The notes: generated from the sequence alone by a model not told the origin. A stretch of 64,000 nucleotides of DNA from Cellulomonas gelida (GCF_006538725.1 NZ_BJLQ01000004.1:94581-158580), one strand, 5' to 3'; positions 9,118 through 18,147 are shown, counted from the first letter of the stretch. Numbers and translations: made by a program.

Positions 9118-9332
9118 GCGTCGTCCTCGTCGTCCGCCGGAACCTCGGTGTCCTGCTCCACGACGTCCGCCTCGTCGGCGGTGCCGTCACGGTCGGGTCG
9201 TGCGAACCCCGGCGTGTACTCCTCGGGGTCGGACGCGGGTGCGTCGTCGTCGGTCAGGCGTGCCGGGACGTCGGGGTCGACGGGTTCGATCCCCGCGTCG
9301 CGCCACGCGTCCGGTCCGGGCAGCGTGCTCAT
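9114..9332 (-). CDS. Small acidic protein of the nucleoside operon, unknown function
   Basis: A 72-residue soluble protein beginning MSTLPGPDAWRDAG, rich in Asp/Glu/Pro, with a DDEDDA C-terminus and no membrane helix or cysteine. I do not recognise a domain. It is supported as a gene by a strong AGGAGG ribosome site at 9343-9338 (5 nt before ATG 9332) and by a 4-nt GTGA overlap with add. It lies between deoA and add, so it is expressed with nucleoside catabolism. The acidic N-terminal tail of Add that follows is similar in composition. Confidence 0.7.
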   Translation of the reverse strand: MSTLPGPDAWRDAGIEPVDPDVPARLTDDDAPASDPEEYTPGFARPDRDGTADEADVVEQDTEVPADDEDDA

Positions 9333-9477
9333 CGCGTCCTCCTCATCGACGGTCGTCCACCCATCCTTCTCCCCGCGACCGACCCGCGCCATCGGGCCGT
9401 CGTCGCAGGTCAGCCCGCGGTCGGACCGGTCCGGCGACCCGCGGCCCCGACGAGGCCGCGGGCGACTGCCGCCGAGC

Positions 9478-10767
9478 TCAGGCCGTGATCCGGTCGAGCA
9501 CGAGCGGACCAGCGCCGGGTGCAGCGGCCGCATCGACGACGATCCCACCGGCGAGGGCCTCACGCGCCCTCCCGAACCGTTCCGGGGTGTCGGTGTGCAG
9601 CGTGAGGACGGGCTGACCCGCGGTGACCCGCTCGCCGGGGCGCACGTGGATCTGGACGCCCGCCCCGGCCTGCACCGGGTCCTCCTTGCGCGCACGGCCC
9701 GCGCCGAGACGCCACGCCGCGACGCCCACCGCGTACGCGTCGAGCGTGGTCAGGACGCCGTCGGACTCCGCGAGCACCTGCTCGGTCTCGCGCGCGTACG
9801 GCAGCGGGGCGTCGGGGTCGCCGTCCTGCGCGCGGATCATGGCGCGCCACGCGTCCATCGCGCGACCGTCGGCGAGAGCCGCCGCGGGGTCCGCGTCGGG
9901 GCGTCCGGCGGCGTCGAGCATCTCGCGCGCGAGCGCGATCGTGAGCTCGACGACGTCCGCCGGGCCACCGCCCGCGAGCACCTCGACCGACTCCCGGACC
10001 TCGAGCGCGTTACCGGCGGTCAGGCCGAGCGGGGTCGACATGTCGGTGAGCAGCGCGACGGTCGTGACGCCCGCGTCGGTCCCCAGCTCGACCATGGTCC
10101 GCGCGAGCTCGCGCGCCCGGTCGAGGTCCTTCATGAACGCCCCCGAGCCGACCTTGACGTCGAGCACGAGCGAGTCGGTGCCCTCCGCGATCTTCTTGCT
10201 CATGATCGAGCTCGCGATCAGCGGGATGGCCTCGACCGTGCCGGTGACGTCACGCAGCGCGTACAGCTTGCGGTCGGCGGGCGCCAGGCCCGATCCCGCC
10301 TGGCAGATGACCGCGCCCACGTCGGCGAGCTGGCGCATCATCTCGTCGTTGCTGAGGGCGGCGCGCCAGCCGGGGATCGACTCGAGCTTGTCGAGCGTGC
10401 CCCCGGTGTGGCCCAGCCCGCGGCCCGAGAGCTGCGGCACGGCGACGCCGAACACCGCCACGAGCGGCGCGAGCGGCAGCGTGATCTTGTCGCCGACACC
10501 GCCCGTCGAGTGCTTGTCGGCGGTCGGGCGGCCGAGGTCGGCGAACGACATGCGCTCGCCGGACGCGATCATCGCCGCGGTCCAGCGCGCGATCTCGGCG
10601 CGGTCCATGCCGTTGAGCAGGATCGCCATGTTGAGCGCGGACATCTGCTCGTCGGCGACGACACCGCGCGTGTACGCGTCGATCACCCAGTCGATCTGGG
10701 CGTCGCTCAGCCGCCGCCCGTCGCGCTTGGCGACGATGACGTCGACGGCGTCGAAGGACTCGCTCAT
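9478..10767 (-). CDS. deoA: Thymidine phosphorylase
   Basis: The 429-residue enzyme of nucleoside phosphorylase family II converts thymidine or deoxyuridine plus phosphate to base and deoxyribose-1-phosphate. It has the family signature SGRGLGHTGGTLDKLESIPG, the phosphate-binding STGGVGDKITLPL and KIAEGTDSLVLDVKVG. Length is normal. The ATG overlaps the cdd stop (ATGA, 10764-10767) and an AGGAGC ribosome site precedes it. About 145 bp separate it from the next gene downstream, the only sizeable gap in the operon after bmpA. Confidence 0.96.
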   Translation of the reverse strand: MSESFDAVDVIVAKRDGRRLSDAQIDWVIDAYTRGVVADEQMSALNMAILLNGMDRAEIARWTAAMIASGERMSFADLGRPTADKHSTGGVGDKITLPLAPLVAVFGVAVPQLSGRGLGHTGGTLDKLESIPGWRAALSNDEMMRQLADVGAVICQAGSGLAPADRKLYALRDVTGTVEAIPLIASSIMSKKIAEGTDSLVLDVKVGSGAFMKDLDRARELARTMVELGTDAGVTTVALLTDMSTPLGLTAGNALEVRESVEVLAGGGPADVVELTIALAREMLDAAGRPDADPAAALADGRAMDAWRAMIRAQDGDPDAPLPYARETEQVLAESDGVLTTLDAYAVGVAAWRLGAGRARKEDPVQAGAGVQIHVRPGERVTAGQPVLTLHTDTPERFGRAREALAGGIVVDAAAAPGAGPLVLDRITA

Positions 10768-11180
10768 GATGCTCCTGCTGCTCGTTCGGTGAGGTCGTCC
10801 GGGCCGAAGGCGTCGGGCAGGACCTCCGTCATCGGCCGGATGCCGCTGACGGTCTCCAGCACGAGGCCCGCGCCGCCGTGCTCCCACAGGAGCTGCCGGC
10901 ACCGGCCGCACGGCATGAGCACGTTGCCGTGCCCGTCCACGCACGTGAACGCCACGAGGCGCCCACCGCCCGACATCACCAGCGCCGAGACGAGCGAGCA
11001 CTCGGCGCACAACGTGACGCCGTAGCTCGCGTTCTCGACGTTGCAGCCCGACACCACGCGACCGTCGTCGACGATCGCGGCGGCCCCCACGGGGAACGTC
11101 GAGTACGGCACGTACGCCTTGGCCATCGCTTCCGTGGCGACCGCGCGCAGCGCGTCCCAGTCCACCTGCACCCGACTCAC
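10764..11180 (-). CDS. cdd: Cytidine deaminase
   Basis: The 138-residue zinc enzyme deaminates (deoxy)cytidine to (deoxy)uridine, feeding DeoA. It has the catalytic TLCAECSLVSAL (Cys-Ala-Glu) and the zinc pair PCGRCRQLL, with NVENASYG as the substrate loop. The GTG at 11180 overlaps the upstream permease stop (GTGA). A second GTG at 11171 sits at a better distance (8 nt) from the AAGGAG that precedes it and may be the true start, giving 135 residues. It overlaps deoA by 4 nt. Confidence 0.94.
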   Translation of the reverse strand: MSRVQVDWDALRAVATEAMAKAYVPYSTFPVGAAAIVDDGRVVSGCNVENASYGVTLCAECSLVSALVMSGGGRLVAFTCVDGHGNVLMPCGRCRQLLWEHGGAGLVLETVSGIRPMTEVLPDAFGPDDLTERAAGAS

Positions 11181-12472
11181 TCCTTGATGTACGGCACGCC
11201 GTCGGCGGCCGGGGCCCGCGACCGTCCGACGAGCCCGGCGACCGCCAGGATCGTCACGACGTACGGGAGCATGAGCATGAACTGGCTGGGCACGGGCGCA
11301 CCGACGATCGACAGCGCACCCTCGAGGTTCGAGGCGAACCCGAACAGCAGCGCCGCGAGCGCGGCGCGGATCGGGTCCCACTTGCCGAAGATGACGGCGG
11401 CCAGGGCGATGAAGCCCGCACCCGCGGTCATCTCCTTGCCGAAGCTCGAGACCGAGACGACCGTGTAGAACGCCCCGCCGACGCCCGCGATCGCACCCGC
11501 GATCACGAGGGCGCGGTACCGCGTGCGCTCGACCTTGATGCCGACGGTGTCGGCCGCGCTCGGGTGCTCGCCCACGGCCCGGACCCGCAGTCCCCAGCGG
11601 GTGCGCATGAGCGCGAACCACACGGCGGGGACCGTCAGGTACATGACGTAGACGACGATCGTCTGGTTGAACAGCGCCGGGCCGATGACCGGGATCTTCG
11701 ACAGGAGCGGGATCGCGATGCGGGAGAACCGCTCGGTGTCGTTGAACCGCTCGGCGTTCGGCACGAGCACCTGCGAGTACAGGAAGCTCGTCATGCCGAT
11801 CACGAGCACGTTGAGCACGACACCGACGATGACCTGGTTGACCTTGTAGGTGATCGCGAAGACGCCGAGCACGAGCGCGACGAGCACGCCCGAGACGATC
11901 GCGGCGACCAGTCCGGCCCACGGGCTGCCCGTGACCGAGCCGACGAAGGCGCCCGTGAACGCGCCCGCGAGCAGCTGGCCCTCGATCGCGATGTTGACGA
12001 CGCCCGCGCGCTCACCGATCACGCCGCCGAGCGCACCGAACACGATCGGCACGGACAGCAGCACCGAGCCGCCGATCAGGCGGACGGCGGGGATGTCGCT
12101 CGGGCTGCCCGCCGCCGCCCAGGCAAGGAACCCGACCAGGAAGACGAAGGCGAACACCAGGGAGATCCACCCCGGGACCCGGCGGCGCCGGGCGACCAGG
12201 ACGAACGCGGCGACCGTCGCGAGGCCCATGATGACGACCGCGGTCCACGCGGTCGCCATCCCGGGCACGGTCGCGTTCGGGATGGTGAACAGGTCACCGA
12301 CCGTCGCGAACCGGAACGTCGCGTCACCCTCACGAGGGACCGCGAGCAGGAGGATCGCGAACAGCCCCGTGACGATCGCGAACGCGATCGGGGCCTTGCG
12401 GCTGATCACCTGGACGCGGCGGTGCTCGCCGGCGTCCGGGACGGCCGCGGGTGCGGGTGCCAGGGCGGTCAT
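11177..12472 (-). CDS. ABC transporter permease, nucleoside (BMP-type) importer
   Basis: The 431-residue integral membrane protein of the branched-chain amino acid/sugar permease superfamily has about ten helices and the family stretch GALGGVIGERAGVVNIAIEG, which is typical of the second permease (NupQ/YufQ-like) of BMP-dependent nucleoside importers. A roughly 40-residue hydrophilic N-terminus precedes the first helix. It overlaps both neighbours by 4 nt (upstream permease 12469-12472; cdd 11177-11180), so the transporter and the catabolic enzymes are translated from one message. Confidence 0.92.
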   Translation of the reverse strand: MTALAPAPAAVPDAGEHRRVQVISRKAPIAFAIVTGLFAILLLAVPREGDATFRFATVGDLFTIPNATVPGMATAWTAVVIMGLATVAAFVLVARRRRVPGWISLVFAFVFLVGFLAWAAAGSPSDIPAVRLIGGSVLLSVPIVFGALGGVIGERAGVVNIAIEGQLLAGAFTGAFVGSVTGSPWAGLVAAIVSGVLVALVLGVFAITYKVNQVIVGVVLNVLVIGMTSFLYSQVLVPNAERFNDTERFSRIAIPLLSKIPVIGPALFNQTIVVYVMYLTVPAVWFALMRTRWGLRVRAVGEHPSAADTVGIKVERTRYRALVIAGAIAGVGGAFYTVVSVSSFGKEMTAGAGFIALAAVIFGKWDPIRAALAALLFGFASNLEGALSIVGAPVPSQFMLMLPYVVTILAVAGLVGRSRAPAADGVPYIKE

Positions 12473-13812
12473 CGAGCTGCTCCGTCCGCCGTCGGGGTGG
12501 TGGGTGCGGCCATCGCCGCGGCCGCCTTGGGCTCACGCGGCTTCTTCTTGCCCGTGCGGTGCTTCTCCGGCTGGGGCAGCCGGAAGATCGCGCGGACCAG
12601 CGGCGGGGCCGCGATGAACAGCACGATGAGGGACTGGACGACGAGCACGATCTCGATCGGGATGCCCTCGCCCGCCTGCATGGCCGAGCCGCCCGCCTTG
12701 AACGCGCCGAACAGCAGGCTCGCGAAGAACACGCCGACGGGCTGCGAGCTGCCGAGCAGCGCCACGGTGATCGCGTCGAAGCCGACGCCCGCGTCGATGT
12801 CGGAGCCGAAGCCGTTGGTGATGAGCCCGAGCACCTGCGTCGAACCGGCCGCGCCGATGAGCGCGCCACCCACGAGCATCGACCCGATGATCGTGCGCGA
12901 GACGTTCACGCCCGCCACCCGGCCGGCGAACTGGTTCTCGCCGATCATCCGGAACCGGAAGCCGAGGCTCGAGCGGTTGAGCAGGAACCAGACGAGCACC
13001 ACGGCGACGAGCGCGAGCAGGAAGCCCAGGTGCAGCGGGTACTGCGGCCCGAAGATGCGCGGCAGGATCGCCGTGCTCGCCATGGGCGGCGTCTTCGGGT
13101 TCGCGGAGCCCGGCGCCTGCAGCAGGCCGGGCGTGGCCAACAGGTAGGACAACAGGTAGAACGCGATGTAGTTGAGCATGATCGTGACGATCACCTCGTG
13201 CGCGCCCGTGGTCGCCTTGAGCACCCCGGCGATGCCCGCCCACAAGGCTCCGGCCACGACACCCGCGGCGACGGCGACGACGATGTGCAGCCCGGCCGGC
13301 AGGTCGAACGAGAAGCCGACCCAGCCCGCCGCGGCGGCCGACATGAGCATCTGCCCCTGGCCACCGATGTTGAACATGCCCGAGCGGAAGCCGATGGCGA
13401 CACCCAGCCCGGCGAGGATCAGCGGCGTCGCATACGTCAGCGACTGCGTGAGCGGCCGGATCGACTTGGCGAACGTGTCCGCGTTGTAGTTGTAGACCGC
13501 GCCGCGGAACAGCGCCGAGTACGCGCCACCGACCGCGTCGCCCACGGCCTTGAGCAGGTCGGCGGGCCGGGAGAAGAAGTAGCTCGCCGCGTCCTGCACC
13601 TCGGGGTCGGTGACCGCGATCATGATCGAGCCGGCCAGCACGGCGAGCAGCACGGCGCCGACGGCGACGGCCCAGCCGCCCGACGTCGCGCGCGCGATCG
13701 CCTCCTGCCACCGGCGGTCGGGACCGCCGTCCCCGCCGCCCGACTCCGGGCTCGTGGGTGCGACCGCCCGAGCGGCGGCGTCGCCGCTCGGTGCGCTCTG
13801 CTCTGCGCTCAT
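12469..13812 (-). CDS. ABC transporter permease, nucleoside (BMP-type) importer
   Basis: The 447-residue partner permease (NupP/YufP-like) has a Ser/Gly/Asp-rich cytoplasmic N-terminus of about 45 residues, then about ten helices. The conserved RSGMFNIGGQGQM stretch near the middle identifies the family. A basic C-terminal tail follows the last helix. It overlaps the ATPase gene and the next permease by 4 nt each. Together with the ATPase and the BMP lipoprotein it should form the importer for ribo- and deoxyribonucleosides. Confidence 0.92.
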   Translation of the reverse strand: MSAEQSAPSGDAAARAVAPTSPESGGGDGGPDRRWQEAIARATSGGWAVAVGAVLLAVLAGSIMIAVTDPEVQDAASYFFSRPADLLKAVGDAVGGAYSALFRGAVYNYNADTFAKSIRPLTQSLTYATPLILAGLGVAIGFRSGMFNIGGQGQMLMSAAAAGWVGFSFDLPAGLHIVVAVAAGVVAGALWAGIAGVLKATTGAHEVIVTIMLNYIAFYLLSYLLATPGLLQAPGSANPKTPPMASTAILPRIFGPQYPLHLGFLLALVAVVLVWFLLNRSSLGFRFRMIGENQFAGRVAGVNVSRTIIGSMLVGGALIGAAGSTQVLGLITNGFGSDIDAGVGFDAITVALLGSSQPVGVFFASLLFGAFKAGGSAMQAGEGIPIEIVLVVQSLIVLFIAAPPLVRAIFRLPQPEKHRTGKKKPREPKAAAAMAAPTTPTADGAAR

Positions 13813-15329
13813 GCCGCCGCTCCTGCGTCGTCGGGCGCGATGCCGGCCATCATCAGGCCGATCACGTCGCGCGGGGTCGTCGCCGGCACGATGCCGACCA
13901 CACGACCGCGGTACATCACGAGGATCCGGTCGCCCAGGGCGACCGCCTCGTCGAGCTCGGTCGCGAGGACCACGACCGGGATGCCCGCGTCGCGCGTCTC
14001 GACGATCCGCTTGTGGATGAACTCGATCGAGCCCACGTCGACGCCGCGCGTCGGCTGGGCCGCGACCAGCAGGCGCAGCTTGCGCGACAGCTCACGCGCG
14101 AGGACGACCTTCTGCTGGTTGCCGCCCGAGAGCCGCCCGGCCGGGACGTCGATCCCCTGCGTGCGGATGTCGAACTCGTCGACCTTGTCGTGCGCGAACT
14201 GGTCGCGGGCCTTGAGCTGGAGCAGCCCGTAGCGCGCGAACGGCGCCTCGTCGGCACGGTTCAGCATGAGGTTCTCGGCGACCGTGAACGAGCCCACGAG
14301 CCCGTCCACGCCGCGGTCCTCGGGGACGAACCCGAGCCCGGCGTCGATGATCTGGCGCACGCTGCGCCCGACGAGCTCCACGCCGTCCAGCGTGATGCTC
14401 CCGCTGACGGAGGACTGCAGACCCGCGAGCGCCTCGGCGAGCTCGGTCTGCCCGTTGCCCTGCACGCCGGCGACGACCAGCACCTCGCCGCCGCGGACCG
14501 TGAACGACACGTCGTCGACGAGCACGGTGCCCCGCGCGTCACTGACGTCGAGGTGGCTGACGACGAGCTCCGAGGTCCCGTACTGCGGGGCCTCCTTGTG
14601 CACCGTCAGCTCGACGGCACGGCCGACCATGAGCGCGGCGAGCTCGGCGTCGCTCGCGCCCGGCGAGGCCTCGCCGACGATCGCCCCGCGGCGCACGACG
14701 GTGATGCGGTCCGCGACCTCGCGGACCTCACGCAGCTTGTGGGTGATGAAGACGATCGCGACGCCCTCGGACTTGAGCTGGCGCATGATCGCCATGAGCT
14801 CGTCGGTCTCCTGCGGCGTCAGCACCGCGGTCGGCTCGTCGAAGACGAGGACCTTGGCGTCGCGCGAGAGGGCCTTGATGATCTCGACGCGCTGCTGCAC
14901 GCCGACGGGCAGCTCCTCGACGAGCGCGTCGGGGTCGACGTGGAACCCGAACCGGTCGGCGATCTCGCGCACCTTCGCGCGGCCCGCCTCGAGGTCGAGC
15001 CTGCCGCCGCCGCGCGTCTGCTCGTGGCCGAGCATGACGTTCTCGGCGACGGTGAAGACGGGGATGAGCATGAAGTGCTGGTGGACCATGCCGATGCCGG
15101 CGGCCATCGCGTCGCCCGGGCCCGAGAAGTGCTGGACCTCGTCGTCCAGGAGGATCTCGCCCTCGTCGGCGGTGTACAGGCCGTACAGCACGTTCATCAG
15201 CGTCGACTTGCCGGCGCCGTTCTCCCCGAGGAGACAGTGGATCTCGCCCGGTTCGACGACGAGATCGATGTGGTCGTTCGCGACGAGCGACCCGAACCGC
15301 TTGGTGATGCCTCGAAGCTCAAGCCTCAT
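13809..15329 (-). CDS. ABC transporter ATP-binding protein (two ABC domains), nucleoside importer
   Basis: The 506-residue protein contains two ABC domains. The first has a full Walker A (GENGAGKSTLMN) but an altered signature (LPVGVQQRVEI); the second has a degenerate Walker A (GVQGNGQTELAEA) and a good signature (LSGGNQQKVVLA). This asymmetric pair is normal for the RbsA/NupA/YufO group. The ATG is preceded by AGGATCAGG. A perfect 16-bp hairpin separates it from the upstream bmp gene, which probably sets a high lipoprotein:ATPase ratio. Confidence 0.93.
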   Translation of the reverse strand: MRLELRGITKRFGSLVANDHIDLVVEPGEIHCLLGENGAGKSTLMNVLYGLYTADEGEILLDDEVQHFSGPGDAMAAGIGMVHQHFMLIPVFTVAENVMLGHEQTRGGGRLDLEAGRAKVREIADRFGFHVDPDALVEELPVGVQQRVEIIKALSRDAKVLVFDEPTAVLTPQETDELMAIMRQLKSEGVAIVFITHKLREVREVADRITVVRRGAIVGEASPGASDAELAALMVGRAVELTVHKEAPQYGTSELVVSHLDVSDARGTVLVDDVSFTVRGGEVLVVAGVQGNGQTELAEALAGLQSSVSGSITLDGVELVGRSVRQIIDAGLGFVPEDRGVDGLVGSFTVAENLMLNRADEAPFARYGLLQLKARDQFAHDKVDEFDIRTQGIDVPAGRLSGGNQQKVVLARELSRKLRLLVAAQPTRGVDVGSIEFIHKRIVETRDAGIPVVVLATELDEAVALGDRILVMYRGRVVGIVPATTPRDVIGLMMAGIAPDDAGAAA

Positions 15330-15370
15330 GTCCTGATCCTGGTGACTGGCGGCACGCGCCGCACGACGAC

Positions 15371-15408
15371 ACGCGGCGGGGAGGCCACGCAGGGCCTCCC
15401 CGCCGCGT
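15371..15408 (-). terminator. Perfect 16-bp hairpin between lipoprotein and ATPase genes
   Basis: ACGCGGCGGGGAGGCC (15371-15386) pairs with GGCCTCCCCGCCGCGT (15393-15408) around a 6-nt loop. There is no U-tract. Its place inside the operon suggests partial termination or 3' protection of the lipoprotein message rather than full termination. Confidence 0.6.
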
Positions 15409-15428
15409 CGGGTTTCACAGCGTCGTGA

Positions 15429-16550
15429 TCACTGGTTCAGGTACGAGGTGACCGTGACCTTGCCGTCGATGATGTCCTGCTGCAGCTGCTCGACCTCGGC
15501 CCACAGCGCCGGGTCGACCTTGCTCTCGAAGTTGTGCAGCGGGGCCAGGCCGACGCCACCGTTCTCGAGCGTGCCGACGTACGCCTCGGGGTCCCAGTTG
15601 CCGCTGCCGGAGGCCACGACGGCCTCCTTGGTGGAGACGTCCATCTTCTTGAGGATCGAGGTCAGGACGAGGTCCTGCGTGCTCGGGTCCGTCACGAAGA
15701 AGTCGGCGTCCACGCCGATCAGCGCGATGTCACGACCGGAGTCGGCGATCGCGTCCATGGCCGACTGGTAGATCGGGCCACCGACCGGGAGGATCACGTC
15801 GACGCCCTGGTCGATGATCCCGGCCGCGACCTCCTTGGCGCTGTCGTTCGCCTCGAAGCCACCGGTGAAGGAGCCCTTGTCGCCACCCTCGAAGCCGACG
15901 ACCTGGACGGTCGTGCCCTTCGTCTTGTTGTAGTACTCGACGCCCTGCTTGAAGCCGTCCATGAAGATCGTGACGGTCGGGTAGGGCTGGCCACCGAAGG
16001 TGCCGACCTTGCCGGCCTCGGAGAAGCCGGCCGACAGGTAGCCCGCGAGGAACGCGGCCTGCGCCGTGTCGTACAGCAGCGGCTTGATGTTCTCCGCGTC
16101 CTTGGTGCCGTTGAAGTCGTTGTCCGCGGCGTCGTCCACGAGGATGTAGTGGATGTCCGGGTTCTCGAGCGCGGAGGTCACCGTGTCGGCCGAGAGCGCG
16201 AAGCCGACCGAGACGATGCTGTTGCAGCCCTCGGAGACGAGGCTCTGCAGGTTGCCCGGGAAGTCGGCAGCCGAGTCGGACTGGACCTGGGCGAACTGGG
16301 CGCCGAGCTCGTCCGCGGCCGCCTTGGCGCCCTCGAAGCTCAGCTGGTTGAAGCTGCGGTCGTCGAACCCGCCGGCGTCGGAGACGATGCAGGCCTTGAA
16401 GTCGATGGCCTCGCCGGTCGGCTCGGACGAGGCCTCCGTCGTGGTCCCTGCCCCGGGCGTCGAGGTCGTGTCGTCGGGGGCGTCGCCACACGCGGCGAGC
16501 GCGAGGGCGACCGCGCCGCTGAGCGCGGCCACCTGGATGAGCTTCTTCAC
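15429..16550 (-). CDS. BMP family nucleoside-binding lipoprotein
   Basis: The 373-residue protein begins with a lipoprotein signal: basic MKKLIQ, a hydrophobic core and the lipobox ALAAC with Cys21, followed by a Thr/Ser/Glu-rich linker. The mature part is a basic membrane protein (BMP/PnrA/TmpC) domain, with DAGGFDDRSFNQLSFEG at its start. Such proteins capture purine and pyrimidine nucleosides outside the membrane. The GTG at 16550 follows CAGGAG by 6-7 nt. It is the first gene of the operon and has a leader of roughly 90 nt. Confidence 0.94.
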   Translation of the reverse strand: MKKLIQVAALSGAVALALAACGDAPDDTTSTPGAGTTTEASSEPTGEAIDFKACIVSDAGGFDDRSFNQLSFEGAKAAADELGAQFAQVQSDSAADFPGNLQSLVSEGCNSIVSVGFALSADTVTSALENPDIHYILVDDAADNDFNGTKDAENIKPLLYDTAQAAFLAGYLSAGFSEAGKVGTFGGQPYPTVTIFMDGFKQGVEYYNKTKGTTVQVVGFEGGDKGSFTGGFEANDSAKEVAAGIIDQGVDVILPVGGPIYQSAMDAIADSGRDIALIGVDADFFVTDPSTQDLVLTSILKKMDVSTKEAVVASGSGNWDPEAYVGTLENGGVGLAPLHNFESKVDPALWAEVEQLQQDIIDGKVTVTSYLNQ

Positions 16551-16650
16551 GCGTCACTCCTGAGTTCTCGTCAGAACGCCTGACCCGGCCCTCGGGAACG
16601 CGCAGGTGTGCGGTCCCGACCTTCGACACGGATCGGCATCGATGAGTCGG

Positions 16651-16656
16651 ACTCTA
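16651..16656 (-). promoter_or_regulatory. Candidate -10 box TAGAGT of the nucleoside operon
   Basis: TAGAGT on the minus strand lies about 100 nt upstream of the bmp start. No convincing -35 hexamer is visible, as in many promoters of such GC-rich genomes. Confidence 0.35.
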
Positions 16657-16703
16657 GTGAGCGCGGGATGACGCGCATGTTACCGGCGGGTATCGCCGCA
16701 GGT

Positions 16704-16714
16704 TCCGTTACGGA
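16704..16714. promoter_or_regulatory. Palindrome TCCG-TTA-CGGA upstream of the nucleoside operon
   Basis: This perfect 4+3+4 inverted repeat lies about 50 nt upstream of the candidate -10 box. It is a possible operator for a nucleoside-responsive regulator; no regulator gene is adjacent. Confidence 0.3.
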
Positions 16715-16788
16715 GTTGGAATGTCGGCCCAGGTGGCGGACCTGCGGTACCGCGATGCGAGACGGGCACGGCGGACGTTCGGGACACC

Positions 16789-18039
16789 TCAGGCAGGCGT
16801 CCCGGCGCGCACCGCGGCGCGTGCGAGCAGCAGCGCACCCGCCTCGACCGCCCGTTCGTCGACGACGAGGTCGCCCTGGTGGATGTCGTACGTGCGCCCG
16901 CCCGGCGTCCGCGTCCCCAGGCGCGCCATCGCACCCGGGACGCGCGTGAGGTACCACGCGAAGTCCTCGCCGCCGAGCGACTGCTCGGTCAGGTTCACGG
17001 CGTGCTCGCCGAGCACGTCGCGCGCGGCGGCCTCCAGCACGGTCGTCGCGCGCTCGTCGTTCTCGACCGGCGGCACGCCGCGCTGGTGCCGGATCTCGAC
17101 CTCGACGTCGTACGGCGCGACGACCTGCTCGACCGCGTCGTGGAACACCTGCGACGCGGTCTCCCATGCACGCACGTCGAGGCAGCGCAGGGTCCCGCGC
17201 ACCGAGCCCGCGCCGGGGATGACGTTGTGCGCCGTGCCCGCCTGGATCGCGCCCCACGTGAGGTTCACGCCCGAGCGCGGGTCGAGGCGCCGACCGAGGA
17301 TCGCGGGCACCTGCGTGACGACCTGCGCCATCGCGTAGACGAGGTCGCCCGTCAGGTGCGGCCGCGACGTGTGGCCCCCGGCGCCCGCGAACGTCACGGT
17401 CACCTCGTCGCTCGCGGACGTGATGGGCCCGATGCGCGTGCCCACCTGGCCGACGTCGACCTTGGGGTCGCAGTGCACCGCGAAGATCTGCGCGACGCCG
17501 TCGAGGCCGCCCGCGGCGATCACGTCGAGCGAGCCGCCCGGCTGCACCTCCTCGGCAGGCTGGAAGATCAGGCGCACGCCGGTCTCGAGCTCGCCCGCGG
17601 CCGCGAGCTCCGCGAGCGCGAGCCCCGCGCCCAGCACTGCCGTGGTGTGCACGTCGTGCCCGCACGCGTGCGCGACGCCGCGGTGCGTCGACGTCCACGG
17701 CAGGCCGCAGTCGTCCGCGACGGGCAGGGCGTCGAGGTCGGCGCGCAGGCCGATGCGCCCGCGCCCGGTCTGGGCGTGCGAAGGGCCGATGTCGCACACG
17801 AGCCCGCTGCCGGGCAGGAGCCGGGGCTCGAGACCGGCCACCCGCAGCCGGTCGGCGACGACGCGCGTGGTGCGCTCCTCGGTGCGCGCGAGCTCGGGGT
17901 GCGCGTGCAGGTCACGCCGGATCTCGACGAGCTCGTCGCGCAGCGAGTCGACGAGGCGCGCGAGCCGCAGCACCGCGGCGGTGGTCGGCGCCGGGCGCAG
18001 CGAGTCGAGCGAGGGCACGGTGGAAGGCAGGACGGGCAC
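16789..18039 (-). CDS. M20 family metallo-amidohydrolase
   Basis: The 416-residue zinc hydrolase of the M20D/AmiA-HipO group has HAHPELARTEERT near residue 45, the metal stretch AHACGHDVHTTAVLGAG, EEVQPGGS and GGEDFAWYL near the C-terminus. Relatives remove acyl groups from amino acids or peptides (hippurate, indole-acetyl amino acids, N-acyl amino acids); the substrate here is unknown. No signal peptide is seen, so it is cytosolic. The GTG at 18039 is 6 nt after a TAACCT box, suggesting a leaderless, separately controlled gene. AmiA/AmiB homologues lie in the same gene neighbourhood in mycobacteria (recalled). Confidence 0.9.
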   Translation of the reverse strand: MPVLPSTVPSLDSLRPAPTTAAVLRLARLVDSLRDELVEIRRDLHAHPELARTEERTTRVVADRLRVAGLEPRLLPGSGLVCDIGPSHAQTGRGRIGLRADLDALPVADDCGLPWTSTHRGVAHACGHDVHTTAVLGAGLALAELAAAGELETGVRLIFQPAEEVQPGGSLDVIAAGGLDGVAQIFAVHCDPKVDVGQVGTRIGPITSASDEVTVTFAGAGGHTSRPHLTGDLVYAMAQVVTQVPAILGRRLDPRSGVNLTWGAIQAGTAHNVIPGAGSVRGTLRCLDVRAWETASQVFHDAVEQVVAPYDVEVEIRHQRGVPPVENDERATTVLEAAARDVLGEHAVNLTEQSLGGEDFAWYLTRVPGAMARLGTRTPGGRTYDIHQGDLVVDERAVEAGALLLARAAVRAGTPA

Positions 18040-18045
18040 CTGGCG

Positions 18046-18051
18046 AGGTTA
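18046..18051 (-). promoter_or_regulatory. -10 box TAACCT of the amidohydrolase, leaderless
   Basis: TAACCT on the minus strand is separated by 6 nt from the GTG at 18039. Confidence 0.55.
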
Positions 18052-18147
18052 TCGCCGCACGTCGTCGCGGGTCGCGGCGTCCCACCGCCACGACGCGGCC
18101 GCCGACGTCGGGCACTGCCTCAGCACGGCGCTGCCGGAGCAGGGCCC

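Noticed and set aside
7918..11025. A 1035-codon plus-strand open frame
   Set aside because: It lies antisense to add, the acidic gene, deoA and cdd, has an Arg/Asp/Val/His-rich nonsense composition and no domain. It is a GC-bias shadow.
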